From Flavobacteriales bacterium (lineage in GTDB: Bacteria; Bacteroidota; Bacteroidia; Flavobacteriales_F; PHOS-HE28), in the NCBI GenBank assembly GCA_023382455.1, contig JAHDVX010000006.1:73995-137994 (forward strand): a stretch of 64,000 bases of DNA, given 5' to 3'. Both the position numbers and the translations under genes were made by a program. Under the pieces are notes generated by a model that saw only the letters and a program-made list of their open reading frames with translations, was not told the DNA's origin and searched no databases. Shown here one piece after another: positions 17,701 to 28,000 of this stretch; the stretch's first letter is position 1, and each line of letters starts with the position of its first letter.

Positions 17701-20157
17701 GCTGCTTTGGAATATATGCGGTTGAATTATCCCAAGCTCACCCATCCCGGAGGGCCGGAAATGAATAGCGAGGACAATGATGTCATTGCTATGTTCAATG
17801 CCATGGTAACCTCCTTGAGCGGCTTTTTAACGCAAGTAGGGAACTTTTTTCAAGGGCCCAACAATGAATTGGCAGGCCGTGCCGGGGTATGCACCACCGC
17901 CTACCCAGAACTTAGCTGGATCAGGCTCTACGAGCCCGATGGGATCAAGAAGGGAGGGGGATACCGGGTGAAGCGCCTGAAGATCAAGGATAATTGGAAT
18001 GAAATGGGCGGGGAAAGTGAAAAAGCCTTTACCTACGGACAGGAATTTTCATACGGCGATGCCCAGGGATCCTACGGTGTGGCTGCTTACGAACCAATGG
18101 TCGGGGCGGACGAGAACCCGTGGAGACAACCGGTGTATGGTAGCAAACCTGCGAATCCGTTAACACCCGATGAACGCTTCTACCAGGAAACCCCTTTTGG
18201 TGAATCCTTCTTTCCAAGCCCGGTAGTGGGCTATTCCAAGGTGATAGTCAGGGATATTTATCCTGGCCCTACGGCACAGGCCTCCCAAGGCACGGGCACG
18301 GTTGTGCATGAATTCTACACGGCAAAGGATTTCCCGACGCGCGTGGACCGCACCGGTATTGAATCCCCGCCGGGCAACAACAACCCCAACCTGTGGTCGC
18401 TTCTCGGCTTCCGGAAGATCGACCATAAGCATACCACCCAAGGGTTCGTGGTGGAGACCAACGACATGCACGGGAAACCCAAGTCCGTGAAGGTACTTCC
18501 CGAGGGAAGCAATGAAGCCGTTTCCGAAACCATCTATAATTACGCCCGCCGGGCCGATGACCCGCACAGGCTCAGCAATGCGGCCACGGTGATCGACCCG
18601 CAGGGCAATATCGGCAGGGCGGAGATCGGCAGGCAGTATGAGTTCCTGGCCGATACCCGGGAGTTCATGAGCGTTTCAGGTTCGATGGGCATGAACCTCA
18701 ATACCGAAATGCTCCCTGTTCCCTTCCTGCCTCTTCCCATTCCGATCATTCTCCCCAGCGTGAGCACCAACAGTGTTGCCTTCCGGTCCGGTGTATTGGT
18801 GAAGAAGGTGCACCGCTTCGGCCTGCTTACCGGCGTCACGCAGATCGACAATGGTTCCAGCGTGACCACCGAGAACCTGGCCTACGATGCCCTGACCGGT
18901 TCCGTGCTGCTCACCCGCTTGACCAATGCGTTCGAGGACCCCATATACAGTTTCAACTTCCCGGCCTACTGGCATTACGAAGGCATGGGGCCCGCCTTCC
19001 GGAACATCGGGGTCCACACCACCCTTGCCCTCAATGCCGCAGGCGTTGCCACCGTGCCCAATGCGAAGCAACTGTTCTTTCCGGGGGACGTGCTCTCCTT
19101 GGCCACCAATACCGGGTTCAATAAAGCGTGGGTGAACGCGGTCGGTGACAATACCGTGGAGCTGGTCGATCAGGTCGGCGATCCCGTGACCGGAACATGG
19201 CCGGTAAAGGTGATCCGCTCCGGCAGGCGGAACATGCAGGCGGTGAACATGATGACGCTCACCTTACAGAGCGATCCGCTCGTGGGCATGGGCGGTAATC
19301 TCTATGCGAACCTGTTGGATGCCAAAGCCTATGAGTTCAAGGGCACGTGGAGGGCCGAGTGCGGCTGCCTGGACCCCGGCAAACCCGTGCCCAATGATTG
19401 GTTGCTGAACCGCACGGGGCTGTGGCGCCCCTGGAAGGACCGGGTGTGGCTCACCGACCGGACCCGCACCCACTACGACAACAACGCCAACATCCGGCGG
19501 GACGGCATTTACACCACGTTCTCGCCATTCTACCAAGTGCTCAATGGCCAATGGGCCAAGGACCAGGCCGGCTGGACCACGGCCCGGGAAGTGACCGACT
19601 ACAACGGAAGAGGGCAGGAACTGGAGAACAAGGATGCGCTGGGCCTCTTCTCCTCGGCACTCTTCGGCTATGGCGGCACCATGGCCACGGCCATCGCAAA
19701 GAACGCCCGGCATGCCGAAATAATGACGGCCAATTTTGAAGATGGGGTGCCGGGAAGTGATTGTGCATCGCCATGGAAGTATACAGGCTCCAGTACCATT
19801 CAGCCCGGCATAGCCCATACGGGGCGAAATGCACTCAAGGTGATCACCGGAAATCAAGCTGCGGTCACTGCCGACCTGATCGCCTGCCCATCAACGGATT
19901 GCCAGTTGCGGCTGGAGGCGGCATTTGCCGGTGCCGGCATCGGGCATATTCTTGTTGAGGCAAGCGGCGGACAGCCTCCCTATGGCTTCACCATCGAAAC
20001 CCCGGGTGGTGGAGGGAGCGCCATTCAATACCACCAGGTCGATTTTAATACGGTGGAGCTGCTTTGGATCTCCAGTGATCCAGTCTCCTTGCCAGCCCTA
20101 TTAAGGGTTGTGGACGGCGAGGGTTGCAGAACGGAACTCAATTGGTTTGAACCATGA
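14707..20157 (+). CDS. SpvB/RHS-like giant surface protein (1816 aa)
   Basis: Begins with a signal peptide (MSRTKRIIAAFFAVLMLGEA...). Residues ~36-100 carry the block LFTGDFSYNIPLLDVEGYP and DQEASWVGLGWNLNPG that opens many Bacteroidota SpvB/RHS-type proteins found next to RHS toxins. The body is beta-rich, with RHS-like strands such as KIDHKHTTQGFVVETNDMHG near residue 1240. The C-terminus ends in a carbohydrate-binding-like fold without the usual YD-type tail; that tail is found in the next gene. Translation is coupled to both neighbours by ATGA overlaps. By analogy with TcB/SpvB proteins it could be a shell or carrier for the RHS giant; this is inference. Confidence 0.8.
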   Translation: MSRTKRIIAAFFAVLMLGEAILPTAAYALSSGPSQPEVQGFQPAGVNDMVNLFTGDFSYNIPLLDVEGYPVNLFYNAGIGMDQEASWVGLGWNLNPGVVERNLRGLPDDFNGDLVTREMGLRPNRTVGLNLGVGLEVFGIGTSLNAAPSFNNYNGPAFSTDVSLSLRSTEANKPGMTCGIGLSSSSDRGLTVSPSIGFDVSMNQAEFRHKAGLNFGLSLNSTQGLTDASFGATLTTKKGEITKSSKSIGHSFNLGSPTYTPQVTLPMENISISLRATAGVDFFGVNPHLSSGAFFSMQQLRTNTVSRPAYGYLNLQSGANKPSAMLDFNREKDGPYSADRAALGIAALTEDVFSVSGQGVSGSYRAFRSEVGHVFDPYNVSSGADGSAGVELAAGAGAHFGMDVKVNLSSSTSGDWVSGNQAGQRLRFRSQANEPVLEPVFFREASEATVEQDSTVWNAMQRDRAVRFTLPSSGGYDHNLGSWLTQGGSTSTSIPTTNYRQKREPRAQNFSYLTHKEAIDLGLDLPPTHPGLVVPDHHISEVTIAGKDGGRYVYGVPVYNREHHEVEFSVGAFSAGSDGLVNYSPQENSVSNNKGKDHFYSKSSTPPYAYAFLLSAVLSPDYSDIDGVRGPSPGDLGNYTKFTYQAAHDNFPWRTPATGTSQNKALFCPGVLGTSDDNKATYVYGTKEVKYLDVIETRNYRAQFHTSPRLDGKGVQENGTTANAQLERLDSISLYVKNPGGQIHLLKRVHFQYGYTLCTGTPNSSGGGKLTLKRVWFTYGSSQRGVTTPYLFTYGQTPAYDRTAQDRWGNYKPNTGIGNDQFPYSEQGFVEVNGEQVPMADEYARSWNLEQIQTPSGSVITAEYEADDYAYVQDKAAMRMIVLNGITGCDNQSPNYISSLGLRGQNRLSFPLPQECHAMTLAQARDALFGTAQPGKPLIKYLYFRSKVRLATNANDYVSGYAQVDPASFTISGTTASVDLIPIAIDEGANVQVNPIFRAALEYMRLNYPKLTHPGGPEMNSEDNDVIAMFNAMVTSLSGFLTQVGNFFQGPNNELAGRAGVCTTAYPELSWIRLYEPDGIKKGGGYRVKRLKIKDNWNEMGGESEKAFTYGQEFSYGDAQGSYGVAAYEPMVGADENPWRQPVYGSKPANPLTPDERFYQETPFGESFFPSPVVGYSKVIVRDIYPGPTAQASQGTGTVVHEFYTAKDFPTRVDRTGIESPPGNNNPNLWSLLGFRKIDHKHTTQGFVVETNDMHGKPKSVKVLPEGSNEAVSETIYNYARRADDPHRLSNAATVIDPQGNIGRAEIGRQYEFLADTREFMSVSGSMGMNLNTEMLPVPFLPLPIPIILPSVSTNSVAFRSGVLVKKVHRFGLLTGVTQIDNGSSVTTENLAYDALTGSVLLTRLTNAFEDPIYSFNFPAYWHYEGMGPAFRNIGVHTTLALNAAGVATVPNAKQLFFPGDVLSLATNTGFNKAWVNAVGDNTVELVDQVGDPVTGTWPVKVIRSGRRNMQAVNMMTLTLQSDPLVGMGGNLYANLLDAKAYEFKGTWRAECGCLDPGKPVPNDWLLNRTGLWRPWKDRVWLTDRTRTHYDNNANIRRDGIYTTFSPFYQVLNGQWAKDQAGWTTAREVTDYNGRGQELENKDALGLFSSALFGYGGTMATAIAKNARHAEIMTANFEDGVPGSDCASPWKYTGSSTIQPGIAHTGRNALKVITGNQAAVTADLIACPSTDCQLRLEAAFAGAGIGHILVEASGGQPPYGFTIETPGGGGSAIQYHQVDFNTVELLWISSDPVSLPALLRVVDGEGCRTELNWFEP

Positions 20158-21299
20158 AAGGCTCCTGCTTTTTATTGTCGTGTGCCATGCTTATGGCCGT
20201 TGGCCCGATCCGGTTGATCGCTCAAGGGAATTGGTATGATAACCTGCCAGAAGTTGCCTTTATCACACCGACGGGCACCAACTGCCAGAATGCGGTGGAG
20301 ATCCATCACTCGGTCGCATACAGGATTCAGCCAGTTGACAGCTCATATACAAGGCATTGCCCCATTATCTTCCATATGGGTCTGTGCCCGGAGTTCTCTG
20401 ATGGGGAAATTGTATTTTTGGTACCAGGAACTATTATTCAAGGTGAATTCGTGCCAGCTGCACATGTGTATGACGATATCGTGGCTCAAAATCATCCATG
20501 CCCTATTGGGGACGATGATTTATGTTTCATCAAGCATACTGACATCGATAACAACTATGATCCACCACCACCCGCGTACTCAGCGTGGGATCAGGTTCAG
20601 TTTGGCAATACAAGTTACCTGATCAATGGATATGAATACCGTGAGGCTGTGATCGATATTCCGAGCTCAATAGATAATTCGGAACTATATGTTGTCATTG
20701 ATCTAACCTTAGGGTATGCTTCATCAGGAGCAGCCTTAATTCCAATTTATACCCGTGTTCAACCTGAATCCCCTTGCATGGCGAGTGAAAGCGAATGCGA
20801 TGGCTGCCTCTCCGGCTTTGCACCCACAAGTACCGGGCAGTACATCGTCAATGCCTGGGCAAAGGAGGAAAACGCCCCCAATTCGGCTACAACCTATACA
20901 AGCCCCCAGTTATCGTTGAACAGTTTGGATGCGGCAGGTCAGGTCATTGCCACCGAGCTGGCCACTCCATCAGGACCGATCATCGACGGTTGGCAGCGGA
21001 TAGAGAAGCCGTTCACCATGGCGCCCGGAGCGGCCAAGTTCCAAGTCCAGTTCGGTACCAGCGGTAGCCCTGTTTACTTTGATGACATCCGCATCTTCCC
21101 GGCCGACGGCAGCATGAAATGCTACGTGTACGACCCGGAGAACCTGCGCTTTGTGGCGGAACTGGACGAGCGGAATTTCGCCACGTTCTATGAGTATGAC
21201 AACGAAGGCAACCTGGTGCGGGTGAAGAAGGAGACGGAGCGCGGCATCAAGACCCTGAAGGAAACCCGGCAGAACGCCCCCCACCTGGAAGTGCCATGA
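20154..21299 (+). CDS. Secreted protein with RHS-like C-terminus; likely displaced tail of preceding gene
   Basis: A 381-residue protein with its own signal peptide (MKGSCFLLSCAMLMAVG... to LIAQ). The first ~215 residues (bases 20154-20790) are visibly more AT-rich than their neighbours and Cys-rich, with no recognised family. From base ~20810 a GC-rich carbohydrate-binding-like domain (SPVYFDDIRIFPADGSMK) leads to VYDPENLRFVAELDERNFAT and EYDNEGNLVRVKKETERG, an RHS-type tail that in related Bacteroidota proteins normally ends the SpvB-like protein itself. Four-base ATGA overlaps at both ends. Confidence 0.75.
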   Translation: MKGSCFLLSCAMLMAVGPIRLIAQGNWYDNLPEVAFITPTGTNCQNAVEIHHSVAYRIQPVDSSYTRHCPIIFHMGLCPEFSDGEIVFLVPGTIIQGEFVPAAHVYDDIVAQNHPCPIGDDDLCFIKHTDIDNNYDPPPPAYSAWDQVQFGNTSYLINGYEYREAVIDIPSSIDNSELYVVIDLTLGYASSGAALIPIYTRVQPESPCMASESECDGCLSGFAPTSTGQYIVNAWAKEENAPNSATTYTSPQLSLNSLDAAGQVIATELATPSGPIIDGWQRIEKPFTMAPGAAKFQVQFGTSGSPVYFDDIRIFPADGSMKCYVYDPENLRFVAELDERNFATFYEYDNEGNLVRVKKETERGIKTLKETRQNAPHLEVP

Positions 21300-22030
21300 A
21301 CGCGGCCCGCCATATCGTATTGTCGTGCGTGCTCCTTGCGGGCATGGCCGGGCCTGCCCGGGGGCAGCAATGGCATGGCGCCACCATGGCCGGGCTGAAG
21401 GAGTTCCTTCAGCGGAGCGACCGCCAGTACACGGCGCTGACGATGATGAAGCTCACCACCAGTATAAGTGCCTACACGAACAGCGGCGATGCGGTGCCGG
21501 GGAGCACGGGGAATTCCACCGTCTGGCGCATGGGGGACCGCTACAAGGCGGAACACTTGGGCTTCACCACCGTGCAGGACAAGGAAATGAAGGTGCTCAT
21601 CGACCCGGCGCAGCGCATGATCTACTTGGACAAGCCCGACCCCGCGATCGTTCCGGGCCGGTCCGCCGTGCAGGACACGGTGATGCGCCAGGCCGTGGCG
21701 ATCATGCGCAGTGAACAGGCCGACGGCACGCATTTCCGGCTGACCTTCAGGCCGGGGGCCGCATACGAATCAATGGAAATGGCCTTTGATGCCGCAGGCT
21801 GGCTGCGCCGCATGGAACTGCTGACCGGCCGGCCGGTGGCCCTGGACCCCTCGAACCCGCTATCGGCCATGGTGAAACCCCGGATTGTGATCGCCATGGA
21901 CCGGCCGGTGGCGATCAAGGCCGGAACGGTGAACGCCGACCCCGCCACCGTGGTGGGCTGGCGCGATGGGCGTGCGGTGGGTTTGGGCGCGTGGAGGGAC
22001 TATACCGTATTTGACACCCGTGTTCCATGA
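21296..22030 (+). CDS. Periplasmic protein of RHS operon, possibly LolA-like fold
   Basis: A 244-residue protein with a signal peptide (MNAARHIVLSCVLLAGMAG... to ARGQQ). The mature part is a run of antiparallel strands (RYKAEHLGFTTVQDKEMKVL; FRLTFRPGAAYESMEMAFD; WLRRMELLTGRP) that reminds me of LolA/outer-membrane lipoprotein-sorting folds, without a firm match. The start overlaps the preceding stop as ATGA, and the stop overlaps the start of the RHS giant the same way. It could act as a periplasmic chaperone for the giant that follows it; this is inference from order. Confidence 0.65.
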   Translation: MNAARHIVLSCVLLAGMAGPARGQQWHGATMAGLKEFLQRSDRQYTALTMMKLTTSISAYTNSGDAVPGSTGNSTVWRMGDRYKAEHLGFTTVQDKEMKVLIDPAQRMIYLDKPDPAIVPGRSAVQDTVMRQAVAIMRSEQADGTHFRLTFRPGAAYESMEMAFDAAGWLRRMELLTGRPVALDPSNPLSAMVKPRIVIAMDRPVAIKAGTVNADPATVVGWRDGRAVGLGAWRDYTVFDTRVP

Positions 22031-25000
22031 GGCGGTTCCGTCCATATCGCCGGGTGCGGATCGCGGTCATGGTGGCTGCCATGGGCGTGGGGGTGTGCCC
22101 GAAGGCCATGGCCCAGGTGGTATTGCCTGCCTGGGAACGCGTATGGCCCAAGGACAGCCTGCCCGTGGCCACCGGGGACACCCTGCAGGTGCAATGGGCC
22201 CCGCCGGTCCGGGGAACGGTATCCTACGGCATAAGCGACCTGGTGCGGTTGAGCAACAACCCGTATGCCCAGGACAGCAGCACCGTGCCCATGGACGTGC
22301 ATGTAACCCTGCACATCACCGCCACCAAGAACCCCGACCATGGGAACTACCTGAAAAGCCTGGATTCGGATACGCTGATGGTGGTGGAACTATGGGTGGG
22401 CATGCGCGGGGCCGACCTATATCCTGCCGGGTTGGACAGTGCCCTGGCCACGGTGAACGAAGCGATGCTGGCCTTTACCGGCGCCCATGCGCTGCTCGTA
22501 AACCTGGCCGCCGTGGAGGTGGACACCGGCAGCGGCTGGCAGGCGGCAGGTGCCTTGCCCAAGGGGCTGCTGGCCGAATTCAGCATCAGCCTGGCGCAAC
22601 AGGCCATCGTGGACCTGAACACACCTCCGGACGAACTGCAGGCCCAATGGCGGGATTGCCAGGGAGCCAATACGCTCGCGGCCGCCCAGGAACTGCTCTT
22701 GACCTGGGGCTTGATCGACGGTATGGAGGCCTACGACGTGGAATGGACCTGGGTGGATGACTACAAGGCCCAGAACGGGGTGCCGGTGGGCCAGTTGGCC
22801 CCAATCCAGATCAGCTATGACCTTGAGCGGGACGCTACGCGCGTCACAGTGCCAGGGAACAAGAATTTCTACCGCATACCGCTGCTCTACGATCGCGGGT
22901 GGATCGTATGGCGGGTACGGGGCTCAGCCCACAGTCCTTATGATCCTTCCGCATGGGTACATGGCGCGTGGACCGCTGTCCCTGCACAGGGCAATGTACA
23001 GACAGCCCTTGGGCTGAACGCACAATTCGCTAAGCAGGTGCCGGGACACCATAAGCGGAAGAACTGGCAGGCTTCCAGCAGCTTTGCGGAGGATGGCAGG
23101 CACAAGGAGGTGGTGACCTACGCGGACGGTACTTCACGGGCCCGCCAGGTGGTGACTCGGGGCAACACCCTGGGTGCCCCCATCGTGGGCGAAACCGTCT
23201 ATGATGCCACGGGCCGTGCGGCCCTCCAGATCATGCCCGTGCCGGTGATGAATGACGGCTGCGTGGAGATCATGCAGGAAGGTTGGGGGCCGATCGAGTA
23301 CAGGCCCAACTTCAACCAGGAGGACAGCCTGACCGGCGCGGAGGCCTTGACCTGGGCCGACCTGCTGGGCGGATGCATGCTGAGCGCCCCGCCGTTGGAT
23401 TCTGCCAGCGGGGCACAATACTATTATTCCGGGGCCTATGCCACTGAGGCCGGGCCTGTGCTGGAACCGGCCCCCTCCTTCATTCCCCGTGCCGAGGGCA
23501 AGCCGTACAGCCACACGGAATATACCCGCGACAACACCGGCAGGGTAAGGGCACAGGGCGGTGTGGGCCCGGAGTTCCAGCCCGGCATGCACGACACGCG
23601 CAACTTCTACGGCACCCCGGGGCAGATCGAACTGGACCGCCTGTTCGGCCCGGAGGCCGGCCATTGGCAGCATTACCGGAAGAATGTGACCATTGACCCC
23701 AATGACCAGGCCACGGTAACCTACTTGGACATGGCCGGGCGGACGGTGGCCACGGCCCTGGCCTGCGACAGCCCCGATGGCATGGACCCGGTGGGCGTTG
23801 GTGGCGTTGAACTTACCGAGGACCTCTTCGGCGGCGTGCCCAGCACCACACCTGACCTACAACTGCACGAGGACGGGCCCTCACTGGTGTTCAGGAAACA
23901 GTTCGTGGTGCCTTGCACGGATGAATACACCTTTGACTACCGGCTGGTCCCGCTGTTCCTGTCGGACAATTGCTGGAACAATTACTGCGCGCAGTGCGTG
24001 TATGACCTTTCGATCACGCTGGCCGATGACTGCGGCGTGGAGGTATTCAGCCATGAGGCCATTGTCGGCTCGTTGCAGATCGGGCAGGATGGCGCGGTGA
24101 ACTTCCTGACCGACTGCACGGTGCAGGACCCGGCGGTGAACACCTGGACAGAGACCCGACCCCTGAGCGAAGGCGAATACACCCTGACCAAGCGGTTGAG
24201 GGTACACGCCCCGGCCCGGGAGCAGTACGTGGCCGACCTGTTGCTGCCGGCAAACAACACCTGTGCGAGGGACTCTGCGTTTTTCCACGATCAGGTCTAT
24301 GCGGCGATCGACTACAGTGGATGCGACGTGGATTGCGATGCCTGCTACGCCGCCATCGGCAGCCTGGAGCACTTCATCCAAGATCTGCACGGAACAGCCG
24401 ACCAATATGCCATCCTGCTGCAGCAGTGCGACGACCTGTGCAAGCCGGACAGCTGGTGCCAGGCCGCGTACAAGACCATGCTGGCGGACGTCTCCTGGAA
24501 CGGGCAGTACGGAAAGACCGGGCAGGTGTTGGTGGGCAGTGAAATGCAATACGTTGCCCCGGACTTTCTTTCGGTGTTCCATGACGATCCGGCCACCGGT
24601 GTCCTGCGCAGGAACTTCAGCAGCAACCCAACCGGGGAGGCATGGCGCAGCATTGATCAGGCTGTGGAACTTTGGAGACAGCCCCTGATGGAGGGAGCAG
24701 CCGGTTGGGAGGCTGGATACCGGGACCTGTCCGGCATCCGGACCATGATCCCCGTGGCCTTGGATGACCTTGGTAATTATCATCCAGAAGTGCAGAACCC
24801 ATTGAACGATGTATTCGAAGTGGACGGTGAGCTGTACACCTGGCCGGAGGACCTGCTCCACCTCAATGACTTCATCCACAATTGGCGCGACGGCTGGGAG
24901 CGTTCCCTGGTGCGCTTCCACCCCGAATACTGCTACTACCGGGACTGCAAGGCCTACGGGGTACAGCAGGACCCCAACGACCGGTTCTCCAGCAGCGATG

Positions 25001-28000
25001 GATTTGATGCGCGCCTGCTGACAACGGAAACCCACGCAGCCGCGGTTGCAAATGGGTTGCTCGCAGGGAACGGCCAGTTCCAGTACATGGATGACCCGTT
25101 CATCATGGCCGGAGATGGCTATGCCGACGCCTTGGTTGACCGTGTGCAGCATTACGTTACGGTGAACGGCAACCCCTATTCCATGATGGAGATGGCGGTG
25201 TCCCTGGCACACTGCAACGGCACCTTCGGCCCGGGTTGCACCACCATCCCGGCGATCTCCGACCCAGCCGTGGTGAAGGATGCCTGGTGGACCACCCTGC
25301 AGGGCCTCTACACCAGCGAGAAGTACCGGTTGCAAAAGCAAAGGGCCGACGATTTCGTGAGGAATTGCGACTGCCCCGGCATGAACGTGTGCATCGGGGA
25401 AAGCAGCACAAGCTCTTGGTGGAGCCGCATGCACACCCCGATTTCATACGGTTCATGGAACCCGTGGACCAGTTCGCAATCCTGGTCTGACTATGTGAAC
25501 CAGTACTGGTCCGATTATTATGCCCAGCCGGGCAATTTGTTCTGCCAGCCCTGCTACAACGAGAGTTATGCCCATTATACGAACAGGGTGCGCCGGGTGC
25601 CTGATCCCGACCTGATCGGCGGCCCGGCATCGACCATGGATGCCGCCTACGAAACGTATCTCACCACTGGCCAGTGCCCGGTGGGCACCGCTTGGTTGTC
25701 CTTGTTCCAGCAGTTGTTCACCAGTACGCCGTTCGAGCCCAACGGAACGTATAACCTTGAGGACCAGAGCGCCTGGCAGGGCATTTATATAGCGCTGAAC
25801 GATCTGGAACCCGGAGTGGCAGCCCCGGCGGCCCAGGCCATCTTCGGCACACAGGGCAATGTGCTCACCATGACCGTTCACTACACGGACGGTACACCCG
25901 ACTGCGTGATCACCCTGACCGGACCGGCGGGCATCGATTGGCAGGCGATCGTGTTCGCCGTACGCATTGAGGCTGGTGCGGCGCAGGGTGATTTCTCGCT
26001 CGGTGTCTATTTGTCCACGCAGAACGGAGGGGCCGATGTGACCTGGCTGCAGGGCACGGGCATGTGCCATGCGCTGGCCCCCTGCAACTTCCCGCCCACC
26101 TGCACCCCCAACGAGCTGGCCCTCCAGTTCCAGGACCTGATGAGCCTGATGGCCGTGCTGGGGCATCTCGATGGCAGCGTTGGCCTGAACTCCGTGCACG
26201 TGCCGCCCGGATCGGCGGGCGATCCCCTGGTGCAATCCACCCTGGGGGCGGCCATCACCAGCCGCTTCGGGCCGAACATGCAGCTGGGCTGGAAGTACGA
26301 CCTCTCCAACCCGGCGAACCCGCGCTTGCTGCTCATTGACGCAAACACCGGCGGGAACTGCCAGTACATACTGGACAACCTTTCCGTGGCCGATGCCACC
26401 CCGCCCAACCTCACCTTGGGACAATGTTTGGCGCAGGCCGTTTTCTTCCAGAACATCACCAGCGACAACGCCAACCGCTTCATCGTGGACGTGTACGGCC
26501 CCAACGGCCTGCTGTGCCGCCTGCAGGGCAAGGCCTGGTTCCAGTGCAACGGCCCCCCGCAACCCCTGCCGTTCGGTAGTTGCGAGCTGCCACCACCGCT
26601 CAGTTGCCAAGGGGGGCAGTATACTTTGCTCACGGACCTGGTTTCCGTGCTGAACGACTGGGTGCCGGCGTATCAAGGCCAATATGCAGGCACCAGCTTG
26701 TGGGAGAGCACGTATATGACCACTTCCCTGGCGTTGGCGATATGCCCGGATTGCAACGCGGATTGGGAAGCCCTGCATGCCACGGCTGAGGGTGGAGGGA
26801 TTTCGGTTGCGGGGTGCCTGCAGCTTACCTTCGATTACCCAGGCAACCCGGTTCCCTTCTTTTCCTTGGGCGAGGCCGTGTTGAGCGGTACCCCGGAAGG
26901 CGACGGAGCCTGGCATGATGTCAAGATTCCGCTGTTGGCCGGCGACGGGACACAAGTGGGCCAGTTGACGGTGGAAACCTGCCTGGACCTCTACCCCTGC
27001 GAGCCGTGCCCCGAATTGCCCGACACCTTGCCAGGGGGCGACCCGGAGGACCCGGAGGAGCCCCAAGGCCTCCGTGTTTGGGCTAACCTTCCGGACAGCA
27101 CCCTGCGGGCCTTGGGCATGGTGCATGCGGACACCTTGTGGGCCGGTTACCTGGAATACAGCCAAGCGGTGGACAGCCTGGACCAGCGACTGGGCCTTGC
27201 CGCAGCCGACAGCGGTTTCGTGGCGGCCATGGACTATCCGGCCTACCGCAAGCTGGGCATGCAGCATGCCGTAGGGGCTTACCTGCGCTACATCCGCAAC
27301 TTCAGGCCGGAGATAGACCGCTCCATCCTGCTGCACAAGAGCGCGGCCTTCGTGGCCGAGAAGGGCAACACCGTGAACGTGGACGAGGAATACAAACGCT
27401 ACGTGTCGGCCGTGGAGGACTACAACACCCGGGCGGCGGCGCAGGGGAAACCCGCGGTGGAACAAATGGCGGACACCATCTTCCGCGAGCTGCTGCTGGC
27501 GGACAAGGTGAAGGACTACATCGCCAACCTGGTGGAGATGCCCCCCTTGGAAGATCCGCCACTTGGGTTGGAAGACTACCTTGCCTTGAGCGGCGACAGC
27601 ACGCCCACCGATGCCTGCGCATTGCTGTACACGGGCACCTATCTGCCCGCCTACAAGCAGTTCGAGGCGCAGAACCAGGACAGCACGGCGCGCTGCCCGG
27701 AATATAAAAAATACGCCCCCTTGGTAAGCCTGGAAGAATTCCGGGCGAGCAACTTATGCTGCAACGACAGCGGTCAAGCCGTACTGGCCCGCTACCTGCT
27801 CCAGTTGGTGAACAATACCCAGAAGTGCCCCGGCGCACTGCCCCGCCTCAAGGAATGCCCGGCACCCCTCCAGAAGGCCATGATGGCCGACGAGCAGGAA
27901 TGCCAGCGCCTCTACGCACTGTGGGAACAAGCCCTGCTTGACTATAAGAACAGTCCCTTCGCTATCATGTCCAATTATGCCTTGTACCCGGTGCCTTTCG

